Below are positions 45,420 through 53,502 of a DNA stretch of 64,000 nt, piece by piece. Both the position numbers and the translations under genes were made by a program. The notes under the pieces were generated by a model. The model ran no database searches and had not been told where the DNA came from. It was given only the letters and a program-made list of their open reading frames with translations. Source of the DNA: Verrucomicrobiaceae bacterium (lineage in GTDB: Bacteria; Verrucomicrobiota; Verrucomicrobiia; Verrucomicrobiales; Verrucomicrobiaceae); assembly GCA_016795485.1 (NCBI GenBank), contig JAEUHM010000054.1, positions 62,001 through 126,000 of the forward strand. Direction: 5' to 3'. The number at the start of each line of letters is the position of its first letter. The first letter of the stretch is position 1.

Positions 45420-47630
45420 CTACTTCTTCAATCTCACTAGCACCTTGAGCTGGCGAATGGAGTATTGATGTGCGTTGCCGTTGAAGGTCCAGTCGAGCGT
45501 GCGTTGGGGATTAGCTTCTGGATTGCTGTTTCCGATGCCGATGTCTGCGCCTGGTCCACCTTTCCAGTTGTTGAAGGAAAAGAGAGTTTGCTTGGCTGCG
45601 GCGTTGTGGATCTGCATTGAGCCGTAGCCATCTTCCTGAGCTACGATCTCATCGCCAAAGTCCCAGACCTCATTTGATGCATTCGGCACGGAGGCTGAGT
45701 TGCCGGGGCCGTAGTTGTGCGGCCAGAACTCAATGTTGCCAGTCAAGCCGTTGCCCGACGTCACATTCGACTCGCTGGAGAGCACATTCATGCGCTGCAC
45801 CTGCATTTGAAACTTGGCCTTCGAGGCCACTGTCGGAACACCAAGCTTGGAGAGGTCGTTGGTGAAGGCATCCATCGAGACGAACACCCACTTCGCTGGC
45901 TGACCGTCCTGACGCAACTCCATGAAATAGGCCACACGATCGATTGCGCCACCAATCTGCGCGCGGCGGTCTTCGCTCGGTGCAGGATGCTGCTCGGGCC
46001 GTGCGAGGTCGTAAGCGTAGAGCAGTTCATACTCCTTCGACTCTGAAACCTTGAGCGAGAGGATGTCGATCTTTGGCACGGTGCCGCTTCGAAAAGCAGA
46101 TGCTGGCAGACCTTCTTTGTTCATGAGGTTGGGCAGGGCGGCTTTGTGCCATGCGAATCGCATCGCCGCAGGTTCTTTCACTTGTTCCGAAGAAAGGATC
46201 ACCGCATCGCCTTCAATCACCGCAGTAGCAGGTGTCCAATCGGTATCCTTTCCGATGATCTCAAAGTGGTTGAGTGGCTTGCCATCGCGTGAAGTCAAAC
46301 CGCCGCCTACATGATCAAAGCGGAGGCGGAGTTTGTTGCCTTCGATGCTCATGCCTTTGAACGTTGGCCCGGAGGCAACCACGTTCGTTTGGCCATACGT
46401 GTTCTTCAGCGCCAGCAATGCGAGTCTCCTTCCGACCTCTTGTTTGTTCTTTGGATGGATGTCGTTGTAATCACCGATGTCGGTGGTCACCACCATGCCC
46501 GTGTTCGGAATCGAAAGCGCTGCTGCCTGCGCTTCCCAAAACTCTGCCAAGATGGAAGCGGGTTCATTGCCATAGGCGAAGGGCGCGATCTGCACGTAAT
46601 GAAACGGAAGATCACTACCCCAGAGTCCGCGCCAGCCTGCGATGAGGGCCTTCATCTTGGCGGTGTAGAGCTTGCCCTCGGCGTGATTGGACTCACCTTG
46701 ATACCAGATGGCTCCACGGATGGCATACGGCACCAGCGGATGAATCATCGCGTTGTAAAGCGTGGTGGGTTGAGTGTGCGGATTGGCCCGTTCGCCCAGT
46801 GGAATGTGGTCTGATGGGAAGGGCGGCATTTGCGCGATGCTCTTCGATTGACCGACGGCTTCACGTGCGCTGCGCGTCCAGCCATCCAGGGTGTCTAGAT
46901 ACTTGCTCAGCCCTTCTTTGTATTCTGCGGTCAATGGACCTGCCTTTGCGACCTTATCACTGATGAACGCCAGCTCAGGAACTTGTGCAAAGCCTGCCGG
47001 TGGAGTCCATGGCTCAATCAATGTGCCGCCCCAGGATGAGTTAATGAGTCCGATCGGGACATTCAGTGTCTTGTTAAGCTCACGTGCCATGAAGTAGCCG
47101 CAGGCTGTGAAGGAACCGACTGTTTGAGGGCTGCACACTTGCCACTCACCTTGAAAATCCTTCGCCGGGACACTGGCGGTTCCCCTTGGCACCTTAATGT
47201 GTCGTATATTCGGGTGGTTCGCTGCCGCCGCCTCCTGCTCAGGGTTTAATGAGGCAACCACCGGCCACTCCATGTTCGACTGTCCGGAGCACAGCCACAC
47301 TTCACCGATCAACACATCATTCAACTCGATGCTGTTTTGCCCGTTGATCTTCATGGTCAAGGGCCCACCCGCCGCCATCTTCGGCAGAGTCACGCGCCAC
47401 TCGCCAGATGGATTCGCGACAGTGGTCACTGCTGCTTGATCACCGAGCTGCACCGATACCTTTTCTCCTGGCTCAGCCCAACCCCAGACCGGCAGCGGTT
47501 GATCACGTTGCAATACCATGTGGCTGCCAAAGACATGCGGCAGAGTGACGTTGGCTACGGCGGGAACAGCAGCGAGGACTGCTGCTCCGAGTGTGAGGCC
47601 AGCGATAAGGGAAAGGCGTTTGAACTTCAT
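45420..47630 (-). CDS. Sialate O-acetylesterase, secreted SGNH-type
   Basis: A 736-residue secreted esterase (signal MKFKRLSLIAGLTLGA). The SGNH block GQSNM with nucleophile S118 is followed by WYQGESNHAEG and by DYNDIHPKNK, which supplies the catalytic Asp/His. The N-terminal beta domain (about 28-105) and the core are standard for sialate O-acetylesterases, which remove acetyl groups from sialic acid or other sugars. About 200 extra C-terminal residues (from about 530) form a beta-rich domain with SASVPNASNEVWDFGDE that I cannot name. I start at 47630; the upstream start at 47687 lies inside the sigma gene. Confidence 0.85.
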   Translation of the reverse strand: MKFKRLSLIAGLTLGAAVLAAVPAVANVTLPHVFGSHMVLQRDQPLPVWGWAEPGEKVSVQLGDQAAVTTVANPSGEWRVTLPKMAAGGPLTMKINGQNSIELNDVLIGEVWLCSGQSNMEWPVVASLNPEQEAAAANHPNIRHIKVPRGTASVPAKDFQGEWQVCSPQTVGSFTACGYFMARELNKTLNVPIGLINSSWGGTLIEPWTPPAGFAQVPELAFISDKVAKAGPLTAEYKEGLSKYLDTLDGWTRSAREAVGQSKSIAQMPPFPSDHIPLGERANPHTQPTTLYNAMIHPLVPYAIRGAIWYQGESNHAEGKLYTAKMKALIAGWRGLWGSDLPFHYVQIAPFAYGNEPASILAEFWEAQAAALSIPNTGMVVTTDIGDYNDIHPKNKQEVGRRLALLALKNTYGQTNVVASGPTFKGMSIEGNKLRLRFDHVGGGLTSRDGKPLNHFEIIGKDTDWTPATAVIEGDAVILSSEQVKEPAAMRFAWHKAALPNLMNKEGLPASAFRSGTVPKIDILSLKVSESKEYELLYAYDLARPEQHPAPSEDRRAQIGGAIDRVAYFMELRQDGQPAKWVFVSMDAFTNDLSKLGVPTVASKAKFQMQVQRMNVLSSESNVTSGNGLTGNIEFWPHNYGPGNSASVPNASNEVWDFGDEIVAQEDGYGSMQIHNAAAKQTLFSFNNWKGGPGADIGIGNSNPEANPQRTLDWTFNGNAHQYSIRQLKVLVRLKK

Positions 47631-47664
47631 GCGTCGCGCACCTTGGCGCGGGTTTTCGATGGCG

Positions 47665-48930
47665 CTACTGTCTGTCTTCGTGCGCACGGATTTGCAGAAA
47701 CTCGCGCTCTACATCGCACTGGGCTAGGTCAGCTGCGCGTTGCCAGGCGGCGCGGGCTTCGGCAGGGTGGCCGAGTTTTGAGATGAAACTGGCGCGGATG
47801 GCGTGATAGAGATGCTGCGCCTCCAGTGAGTGGCGGTTGGGTATGCTTTCGAGGGCCATTAACGCCTCGTGGGGACCATGCACACGAGCAAGTGCGACAC
47901 AGCGATTCATGGCGACGACCGGTGTAGGCTTCAGCAGCAGGAGCTGATCGTAAAAGCTAAGTATGCGCGGCCAGTCGGTGCTTGCTTCATCCGCTGAGAG
48001 ACAATGACATGCCGCGATGCCGGCTTCGAGATGGTAAGGGCTGACCGATTCACCACTAGAGGCCGCACCGAGCGCTAGGATGCCGTCTTGAATCAAAGCT
48101 GTGTCCCACTGGCTACGGTCCTGCTGATGCAGTCGCACGATTTCGCCATCGGGATTGATCCTTGCCTTCAATCGAGCTGCATTCAGGCACATGAGGGCAA
48201 GCAATGCCCGCGTGGTCGGCAAGTCGGTAGTGGGATGCGCGGCGAGCAGTCGCGTGAGGCGGATGGCCTCGTGACAAAGCTCCTCTCGGATCAAGCGGTC
48301 GCCGGAGGATGCTTTGTAGCCTTCGTTAAACAACAAATACAACGCCGCGAGCACGCCATCGAGTCGCTCCGGTAGTTCGCTTGCATCTGGCACGGCAAAT
48401 GGCAGCCGCAGATCGCGGATGAGCTGCCGGGCGCGGACGAGTCGCTTTGCGATGGCGGCCTCGCTAGTGAGAAAGGCCGCGCCGATTTCCGCTGGGCTCA
48501 TGCCGCAAACCGTACGTAAGGCGAGTGCGAGTTGCGCCTCGATGGAGAGCTGTGGATGAAAGCAAACGAACAGCATCCGCAGTGTGTCATCAGAGAGGTG
48601 TGGTTCGTTAGCAGGTTCTTCACGTGTGAGCCAGCGTTCCTGCTCAGCGGTGATTTGCGCCTCTTTGCGTTGCCAAGTTTGCTCGCGGCGCAAGGAATCG
48701 AGCGCGAGATTTTTCGATACTTGGGAGAGCCAAGCGGCGGGATTGTCCGGAATGCCGCGATAGGGCCACGTTTGCAACGCACGCACCAGTGCCTCCTGCA
48801 CGGCATCCTCTGCAAGTTGTAGCCGATGCGTGCCAAGATGCGCGGCGAGCGTGGCGACAAGCCGTGCGCCCTCACGCCTGAAGAGATCATCTGCAACAAG
48901 ACTAGGGCTGCGTTCGGCAGGCATCCTCAT
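47665..48930 (-). CDS. ECF sigma factor with long C-terminal extension (ECF42-like)
   Basis: A 421-residue extracytoplasmic-function sigma factor. Region 2 (about 15-85) includes AEDAVQEALVRALQTWP and NPAAWLSQVSKNLALDSLRR. Region 4 (about 130-170) includes VCGMSPAEIGAAFL and AIAKRLVRAR. The remaining 240 residues form a helical extension with FNEGYKASSG and VAMNRCVALARVHG, typical of the ECF42 group whose genes sit beside YCII/DGPF proteins. No anti-sigma factor is adjacent; in ECF42 the extension is thought to control activity. It starts 5 bases after the ABM gene, at the downstream end of the small-protein cluster. The long upstream extension to 49032 overlaps that gene and is rejected. Confidence 0.88.
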   Translation of the reverse strand: MRMPAERSPSLVADDLFRREGARLVATLAAHLGTHRLQLAEDAVQEALVRALQTWPYRGIPDNPAAWLSQVSKNLALDSLRREQTWQRKEAQITAEQERWLTREEPANEPHLSDDTLRMLFVCFHPQLSIEAQLALALRTVCGMSPAEIGAAFLTSEAAIAKRLVRARQLIRDLRLPFAVPDASELPERLDGVLAALYLLFNEGYKASSGDRLIREELCHEAIRLTRLLAAHPTTDLPTTRALLALMCLNAARLKARINPDGEIVRLHQQDRSQWDTALIQDGILALGAASSGESVSPYHLEAGIAACHCLSADEASTDWPRILSFYDQLLLLKPTPVVAMNRCVALARVHGPHEALMALESIPNRHSLEAQHLYHAIRASFISKLGHPAEARAAWQRAADLAQCDVEREFLQIRAHEDRQ

Positions 48931-48935
48931 GATCT

Positions 48936-49244
48936 CTACAACGCTTCCTTGATCCAAATGGGATGCGCGGGAAGCACCTGCGCGGGTGCGGCGCTGAGAG
49001 CGGCGACCTCGGCGAGGTAAGCGGGATACCAATCGCCAGAAAGGAAGTCCTTCATTGCTTGCTCGTCGGTGTAAAGCTGGAAAACGCAGACGACATCCGC
49101 ATCGGCGGCGTCATGGCAGAAGTAATAGGCGAGATGCTGCGGATTCGCGGCAGCGCGCGGCTTGACGTGCTTTTCCCACACATGCTGCACCTGGGCACGG
49201 CAGCCGGGCTGAGCTTTGTGACGGACGAAAAGGGCGTGTGGCAT
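48936..49244 (-). CDS. Antibiotic-biosynthesis-monooxygenase (ABM) fold protein
   Basis: A 102-residue dimeric alpha/beta-barrel protein of the ABM/quinol-monooxygenase type (ALFVRHKAQPGCRAQV at the start; DEQAMKDFL near residue 62). Such proteins act on quinones or aromatic compounds, some without cofactor, but the activity of this one is unknown. It sits 6 bases after the SRPBCC gene and 5 before the sigma factor, so it is co-transcribed with both. Confidence 0.8.
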   Translation of the reverse strand: MPHALFVRHKAQPGCRAQVQHVWEKHVKPRAAANPQHLAYYFCHDAADADVVCVFQLYTDEQAMKDFLSGDWYPAYLAEVAALSAAPAQVLPAHPIWIKEAL

Positions 49245-49250
49245 GATGGT

Positions 49251-49703
49251 TTACGATTCCGCAGGCGGTCCGCCTTCCACCAGCATGGCGAGATGCAGCA
49301 GCGAGTCCTGCCAGCCGAGGTAACACATCTCCGCCGGGATCACTTCCGGCACGCCAGCCTGCGTGATGTTGATTTCAGTGCCACAAGACACGGCTTTGAG
49401 CTTCACGGTGACTTCGATTTGGCCTGGCAGGTTCGGATCGTCGAAGACGTCGGTGTAGCGAAGCAGTTCGTTTGGCACGAGTTCAAGGTATTCGCCGCCG
49501 AAGGAGTGCGTGTCACCGTTGCTGAACTGAGTGAAGGCCATCTTGAAAGTGCCACCGACTTTCGGCTCGAGATGGAAGACTTTGCAAAGAAATCCATTCG
49601 GCGGCAGCCATCGGCTCAGCGCGTCTGGATCAAGGAAGGCTTTATAGACTATCTTGGGCTTGGCCTTGAGTACGCGATGAAGTGTAATGGTGTGTGTAGG
49701 CAT
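49251..49703 (-). CDS. SRPBCC (AHSA1-like) domain protein
   Basis: A 150-residue helix-grip-fold protein of the AHSA1/SRPBCC family, with VYKAFLDPDALSRWLPP near the start and a C-terminal helix GWQDSLLHLAMLVEGG. These proteins hold hydrophobic ligands in a cavity and are frequent partners of YCII proteins and ECF42 sigma factors. No catalytic residues can be named. Gaps to the neighbours are 6 and 9 bases. Confidence 0.85.
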   Translation of the reverse strand: MPTHTITLHRVLKAKPKIVYKAFLDPDALSRWLPPNGFLCKVFHLEPKVGGTFKMAFTQFSNGDTHSFGGEYLELVPNELLRYTDVFDDPNLPGQIEVTVKLKAVSCGTEINITQAGVPEVIPAEMCYLGWQDSLLHLAMLVEGGPPAES

Positions 49704-49712
49704 AGCGGGACC

Positions 49713-50105
49713 TTATTTCATCGAATGCAGGCCGATGGTATTTCCCTCCGTGTCACAGACGATGGCAATGAAGCCGTATTCTCCGATGGAGAACTTGTCT
49801 TTGAAAACACTACCACCATTGGCAGTGACGCGTGCCACTTCGGCGGCACAATCTTCACAAGAGAAATAGATCAAGGTACCTCCGCCTCCAGCCTTGCATC
49901 CGTCCATCTTGCAGAGTGTGCCGGGGCAGCCATAGCCGTCTGGGCCGCCGGGGAACTGCCACATTTCCAGACCAGCATCATCGGCGGTGGGATTTCCGAG
50001 TGGCGTGAGCTCCGTGTCGAAAACCGCCTCGTAGAAGGCCTTCGCTCTGGGCATGTCGTTGACGTAGATTTCGAACCAGCCGATGGGATTGCGTGTGTTT
50101 GTCAT
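49713..50105 (-). CDS. VOC-family (glyoxalase/dioxygenase fold) protein
   Basis: A 130-residue vicinal-oxygen-chelate protein with paired beta-alpha-beta-beta-beta modules: WFEIYVNDMPRAKAFYEAVF at the start and GFIAIVCDTEGNTIGLHS at the end. VOC proteins bind a metal and include glyoxalase I, antibiotic-resistance and dioxygenase members. Three cysteines near the middle (GCPGTLCKMDGCK) are unusual and could add a metal or redox site. Substrate unknown. Confidence 0.85.
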   Translation of the reverse strand: MTNTRNPIGWFEIYVNDMPRAKAFYEAVFDTELTPLGNPTADDAGLEMWQFPGGPDGYGCPGTLCKMDGCKAGGGGTLIYFSCEDCAAEVARVTANGGSVFKDKFSIGEYGFIAIVCDTEGNTIGLHSMK

Positions 50106-50149
50106 GGTGTGAGATGAGGTTGAGTGTTAGGTGGGGTAAGACAATAGCG

Positions 50150-50551
50150 TCAGGCGGACACTTCAGGATTAAGCCACATCGGCTCCCAGGTGTTTCCGTC
50201 GAGGTCCTCGAAGGCGTGATAATAGCAGAAGCCGTGGTCCTGGCTTGGCCTTGGTGTGGAACCGCCGTTGGCCACCGCAGCAGCCGCAAGACGGTCGACC
50301 TCGGTTCGACTCTCTACCTGGATGGCGATCAGCGCCTGCACTGTGGTTCGAGGATCACAGATCTGTTTGTCGGTGAAACGCCGCAGACTTTCATGAGTGT
50401 GAAGCATCGCATGCAATCCATCGCCCATCACCACACATGCCGCTTTGTCATCGGTGAAGTCCTTGTTGATGTTAAACCCCAGCGCCTCATAGAACGCTTT
50501 CGACTTGTCAAGATCAGTGACTGGCAGGTTGATGAAGATTTGGCGACTCAT
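50150..50551 (-). CDS. VOC-family (glyoxalase/dioxygenase fold) protein
   Basis: A 133-residue single VOC protein: FINLPVTDLDKSKAFYEALG at the N-terminus and FEDLDGNTWEPMWLNPE at the C-terminus, where the Glu in TWEPMW is the usual metal ligand. It is the second VOC gene in the cluster and resembles the PA1358/YaeR-like group often next to YCII genes. 44 bases separate it from the next gene. Confidence 0.86.
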   Translation of the reverse strand: MSRQIFINLPVTDLDKSKAFYEALGFNINKDFTDDKAACVVMGDGLHAMLHTHESLRRFTDKQICDPRTTVQALIAIQVESRTEVDRLAAAAVANGGSTPRPSQDHGFCYYHAFEDLDGNTWEPMWLNPEVSA

Positions 50552-50584
50552 GTCGGGTAAATAGATGATTGTTAGCGTTTAATA

Positions 50585-50956
50585 CTAGTGGGAAACGATC
50601 ACTTTGAAGCCACCGAAAGCCATGCGCTTAAAATCGAACAACGGCTCATTCTTAGCCCCCATCTCCTGGATGCGCGGATCAGCCATGATCTTGGCATTGG
50701 CCGCATCGCGTGACTCACGATCCGCGAACACAGCCCAGGCAAACACGACGGTTTCCTCGGCACTCGCACCGATGGTATCGTCGAATCCACGGCAAAACTG
50801 AGTGCTGAGATCATCGGCAGCGCATTCGGTGTATTGGAGCGCACCGTGTTCCATCCACACGGTGGCCGCCATTTCGGCGATCTCGCGGTAAGCTGGAAGA
50901 TTGGCAGGTGAGATCGGCAGCAGGAAGCCATCAACGTATTGTCCGGGTGTTTTCAT
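50585..50956 (-). CDS. DUF1428 family protein (YbaA-like)
   Basis: A 123-residue protein with the DUF1428 hallmarks: YVDGFLLPI at the start, WMEHGALQYTEC, VFAWAVFADRESRDAANAKIM, and a closing FKRMAFGGFKVIV strand. The family adopts a dimeric alpha/beta-barrel like YCII and ABM proteins. Function is unknown. It lies within the same minus-strand run, 33 bases before the VOC gene. Confidence 0.88.
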   Translation of the reverse strand: MKTPGQYVDGFLLPISPANLPAYREIAEMAATVWMEHGALQYTECAADDLSTQFCRGFDDTIGASAEETVVFAWAVFADRESRDAANAKIMADPRIQEMGAKNEPLFDFKRMAFGGFKVIVSH

Positions 50957-50996
50957 AGGGTGCGCGGGCAGCGAGGCAGAATAACTGATTTCTGAG

Positions 50997-51374
50997 TTAA
51001 GGTTTTTGATTTTTGATCTCTGTCTGGGAGGCAGTTTTGAGGCTCTTGACGAAGATAGAAATCAGTTCGTCACATTCTTTGGCGATATCGCCGAGGCGGC
51101 TAGCAGGCAACACTGGTTTGCGTTCAGTGATTCTGAGCCAAATGAGCGTTTCCCGTAGTTCTTTGAGGGCGATCTTGAGCTTATGGATGAAGTCGGCCCG
51201 AGATTCGGCTGCTCTTGCCTCACCATAGTTTGGAGCGGGTGAGGTGCCCGACCTTATCAACTGGCTCGCAATGTGTTTACCCGCCTTGCTGTCTGGCAAT
51301 GCCTCGACAACACCGATCACCCGCACAGCAAAATGGATCAAACGATCCTCAAGTTGATTTGCGCGTTCATCCAT
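50997..51374 (-). CDS. Four-helix-bundle protein (S23/IVP family)
   Basis: A 125-residue all-helical protein of the family first found as open frames inside 23S rRNA intervening sequences: RLIHFAVRVIGVVEALPDSK, IASQLIRSGTSPAPNYGEA, and KIALKELRETLIWL. The pentameric four-helix bundle may bind nucleic acid, and stand-alone copies occur scattered in PVC and Bacteroidetes genomes. It interrupts an otherwise metabolic-type cluster and is flanked by AT-rich repeat-like DNA (51376-51416 on one side, an AT-rich stretch at 50990-51010 on the other), so it looks like a later arrival. Confidence 0.85.
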   Translation of the reverse strand: MDERANQLEDRLIHFAVRVIGVVEALPDSKAGKHIASQLIRSGTSPAPNYGEARAAESRADFIHKLKIALKELRETLIWLRITERKPVLPASRLGDIAKECDELISIFVKSLKTASQTEIKNQKP

Positions 51375-51384
51375 AAATCAGCAA

Positions 51385-51416
51385 TCTGCACTCAAGAATC
51401 AGCAATCAATTAATCA
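51385..51416. repeat. 32-bp AT-rich repeat, copy A
   Basis: 26 of 32 bases match the copy at 54023-54054. It contains AATCAGCAATC, which also occurs 21 bases to the left at 51376-51386. It overlaps the stop codon of the YCII gene (51410-51412) and lies just upstream of the four-helix-bundle gene on the minus strand. Confidence 0.6.
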
Positions 51417-51811
51417 CTCGCCATCGCCTTCACGTCCGCCATCGGACGACAAAGATCAGCGATGGGTCGCACTTCGATCTGTGCACCGTGGGCGAGGATC
51501 GGGCACGCTTGAGCGAGTTGCACAGCTTCGTCAATTGAGGCCACGCCAAGCAAAAAGTAGCCTGCAATCGCCTCCTTCGACTCCGCAAAGACACCATCGG
51601 TAACCAGACTCTGCGTGCCGCTGACGAGCTTGCCTTCTTCCATCAGAGGCTGAGCTCCACGAAGGATGCCCTTGCTCTGTAGGCCCTCCACCCAGCCGTA
51701 GAAGTCGGTCATAATGCGCTGCAGCTCGGCGGGCGAGAGGCTGCTGTTCCAATGCGTGCCGCGGATGAGCAACAAATGCTCGCCAGTGGTTTGTTGGTTG
51801 TTGGTATTCAT
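51410..51811 (-). CDS. YCII/DGPF-family protein, variant motif DGVF
   Basis: A 133-residue YCII-domain protein, dimeric alpha/beta-barrel. The family motif DGPFAE-KE reads DGVFAESKEAIAGYFLL here (about 83-99), so the Pro is lost. The C-terminal HGAQIEVRPIADL strand is standard. YCII/DGPF proteins are the marker partners of ECF42 sigma factors; their enzymatic role is not settled. It is one of three paralogues in a row. The stop lies inside repeat copy A. Confidence 0.87.
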   Translation of the reverse strand: MNTNNQQTTGEHLLLIRGTHWNSSLSPAELQRIMTDFYGWVEGLQSKGILRGAQPLMEEGKLVSGTQSLVTDGVFAESKEAIAGYFLLGVASIDEAVQLAQACPILAHGAQIEVRPIADLCRPMADVKAMASD

Positions 51812-51831
51812 TGGGTGGTTGTTTTCCTTGG

Positions 51832-52170
51832 TTAGCTTTCAGGATCAAAATGGAACTCACGGAGCTCCTGCGAGCAGCGGCAGGCTTGAGCGAGCTTTGC
51901 CGCCCATTGGACAGCATCTTCTCGTGACGGCAGGTCCAGGACACAGAAGCCGCCGGTGAACTCCATGTTTTGCGGATAAGTGTCCTCTCTGACTCCCCCG
52001 TCAGCAGTGACCATCACTGGAGCCACTCCTGCATTGATGCCCCCACCAAACACATAGACGCCGGCTTCTTTTGCCTCGCGAATGACCTCATGTGAGGCAT
52101 CGCTAACCGCAGGCAGTTCTTCGGCAGAGACCGTCATGGCCGATGCTGGAAATGAAATGAGGTATTTCAT
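51832..52170 (-). CDS. YCII-related protein, DGPF motif absent
   Basis: A 112-residue protein with YCII-type layout (MKYLISFPASAM at the start, TADGGVREDTYPQ in place of the DGPF block, then FTGGFCVLDLPSREDAVQWA and a closing FHFDP strand). The usual TDGPFAE-KE sequence is gone, so it is a diverged paralogue. Its start overlaps the previous gene by 4 bases (ATGA), which couples their translation and suggests a heteromer. Confidence 0.82.
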   Translation of the reverse strand: MKYLISFPASAMTVSAEELPAVSDASHEVIREAKEAGVYVFGGGINAGVAPVMVTADGGVREDTYPQNMEFTGGFCVLDLPSREDAVQWAAKLAQACRCSQELREFHFDPES

Positions 52171-52553
52171 GCAGCGGGCGTTTCGTTCGTGTGGCGATAA
52201 GCAGAGCCGCGCTCAGACTCCAGAGGCCGTATCTCAAAGTTCAAGCCATGCGCCAGCACCGGATTCTTGGAGGCAATGGCCGCGGCGGCGGCAAGGCTTT
52301 CCGCCACGATGATCCAATAGCCGCCAATGACCTCCTTGCCTTCTGCAAACGGTCCATCCGTGCGGATACCATCACGGGTGACAAGCGCCACATCGGTAGT
52401 CAATCGAGAGCCGGGCTTGAACACTCCCGTCTCCAAGTTCGCCTCATACCAAGCGTAAAACTTCTCAATCGCTGCCTCAATCTCGGCTTTGTCCGAGTTC
52501 TTGTCCCACTGGCCGCGTGAGAGCAGGAGGAACTGTTGCTGTTCAGTGTTCAT
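52167..52553 (-). CDS. YCII/DGPF-family protein with canonical motif
   Basis: A 128-residue YCII/DGPF protein with the full motif TDGPFAEGKEVIGGYWII (about 67-84) and a C-terminal HGLNFEIRPLE strand, the form most often found beside ECF42 sigma factors. It overlaps both neighbours by 4 bases (DUF2200 upstream, YCII-related downstream), so the three are made together. Confidence 0.9.
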   Translation of the reverse strand: MNTEQQQFLLLSRGQWDKNSDKAEIEAAIEKFYAWYEANLETGVFKPGSRLTTDVALVTRDGIRTDGPFAEGKEVIGGYWIIVAESLAAAAAIASKNPVLAHGLNFEIRPLESERGSAYRHTNETPAA

Positions 52554-52942
52554 GGCTGGTGACGCAGTATTTTTTCCATCGGTCTGCCTTTGGCTAGTTC
52601 ATCAACCAACTTGTCGAGATAGCGCAGTTCCCTCATCAGCGGATCTTCGATATCCTCGACTCTCACGCCACACACGACACCAGTAATGCTGGTGCGCATG
52701 GGGTTGAGCTTGGGGGCTTTGGCAAAGAATGTCGTAAAGTCCCATTGGGCGACTAACAGGTCCTCGAGTTCCTTCTCCGTGTAGCCGGTGAGCCAGCGGA
52801 TGATGGTATCCACTTCGGCTTTCGTCCTTCCTTTCCTCTCCCCTTTCGCAATGTAAAGCGGGTAAACCTTGGCAAAGCTGGTGGAGAAGATGCGGTGTCC
52901 CGCACCTGTCGGCGAGGAAGACGCTGCGGCTGGTTTCTTCAT
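52550..52942 (-). CDS. DUF2200 family protein
   Basis: A 130-residue protein with the DUF2200 pattern: FAKVYPLYIAKGERKGRT, EVDTIIRWLTGYTEKELE, NLNP-type AKAPKLNPMRTSITGVVCGV, and LRYLDKLVDELAKGRPMEKI. The function is unknown; this small family commonly travels with YCII, DUF1428 and SRPBCC genes. The first 15 residues are Ala/Ser-rich, so the true start could be internal, but ATG 52942 sits 4 bases after the SRPBCC stop and is kept. Confidence 0.88.
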   Translation of the reverse strand: MKKPAAASSSPTGAGHRIFSTSFAKVYPLYIAKGERKGRTKAEVDTIIRWLTGYTEKELEDLLVAQWDFTTFFAKAPKLNPMRTSITGVVCGVRVEDIEDPLMRELRYLDKLVDELAKGRPMEKILRHQP

Positions 52943-52946
52943 CAGT

Positions 52947-53483
52947 CTAGTTAGGTGCCGTCACGAGTTTCGCCACGTCAGCGAGACCTTTTTCAAACTC
53001 CGGTCCGCACATGCTTTCGCAGTCCATCACGACGCTCATCACCTTGGCCAGTAGACCTTCGTTCGTGCCATACATAGCCCAGGTGACCTTGGTCTTGCCT
53101 TCACCTTCGGGTTTGAACGTGAACTCCACAGTGCTCACGCCTTGCATCGGCTCCAGCCAATCCATCCGCTCGACGATGCGCTCATTGGGCTTGCTCTCCG
53201 TGATGGTCGCTGAGCCTTTTCCGGTCTTCGGGCCTTCCCAGCTCGCCACCGCGCCCACTCCTGCCTCCGGCCCCGTGTAGGTATTCTTGGCCTCGGGGTC
53301 CATTTTCATCCACGGGTTCCATTCATTGAACTTCTTGTGGTTGTCGAACCAGGGGAACAACTTCTCCGCAGGTGCGGCGATGACTAGACTGCGCTCAACG
53401 CGATAGTCAGGCGACTTGAGCAAGGCTGTGGCAATGACGCCGAGGATTAGCACGGCGATTACGATAAGGATCTTCTTGAGCAT
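52947..53483 (-). CDS. Membrane-anchored SRPBCC (polyketide-cyclase-like) protein
   Basis: A 178-residue SRPBCC protein that begins with a membrane segment (KKILIVIAVLILGVIATALL), so the ligand-binding domain is probably anchored to the outer face of the membrane. The fold starts at YRVERSLVIAAPAEKLFPWF and contains NEWNPWMKMDP, a common polyketide-cyclase-type motif. I start at 53483; 53531 is in frame but the extra 16 residues precede the anchor. Ligand unknown. Confidence 0.86.
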   Translation of the reverse strand: MLKKILIVIAVLILGVIATALLKSPDYRVERSLVIAAPAEKLFPWFDNHKKFNEWNPWMKMDPEAKNTYTGPEAGVGAVASWEGPKTGKGSATITESKPNERIVERMDWLEPMQGVSTVEFTFKPEGEGKTKVTWAMYGTNEGLLAKVMSVVMDCESMCGPEFEKGLADVAKLVTAPN

Positions 53484-53502
53484 GGTGGTGGTTGGATTGT
53501 GG

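Noticed and set aside
48963..50117. 384-residue plus frame
   Set aside because: Runs antisense across three well-supported small genes (ABM, SRPBCC, VOC); these have clear families, this frame has none.
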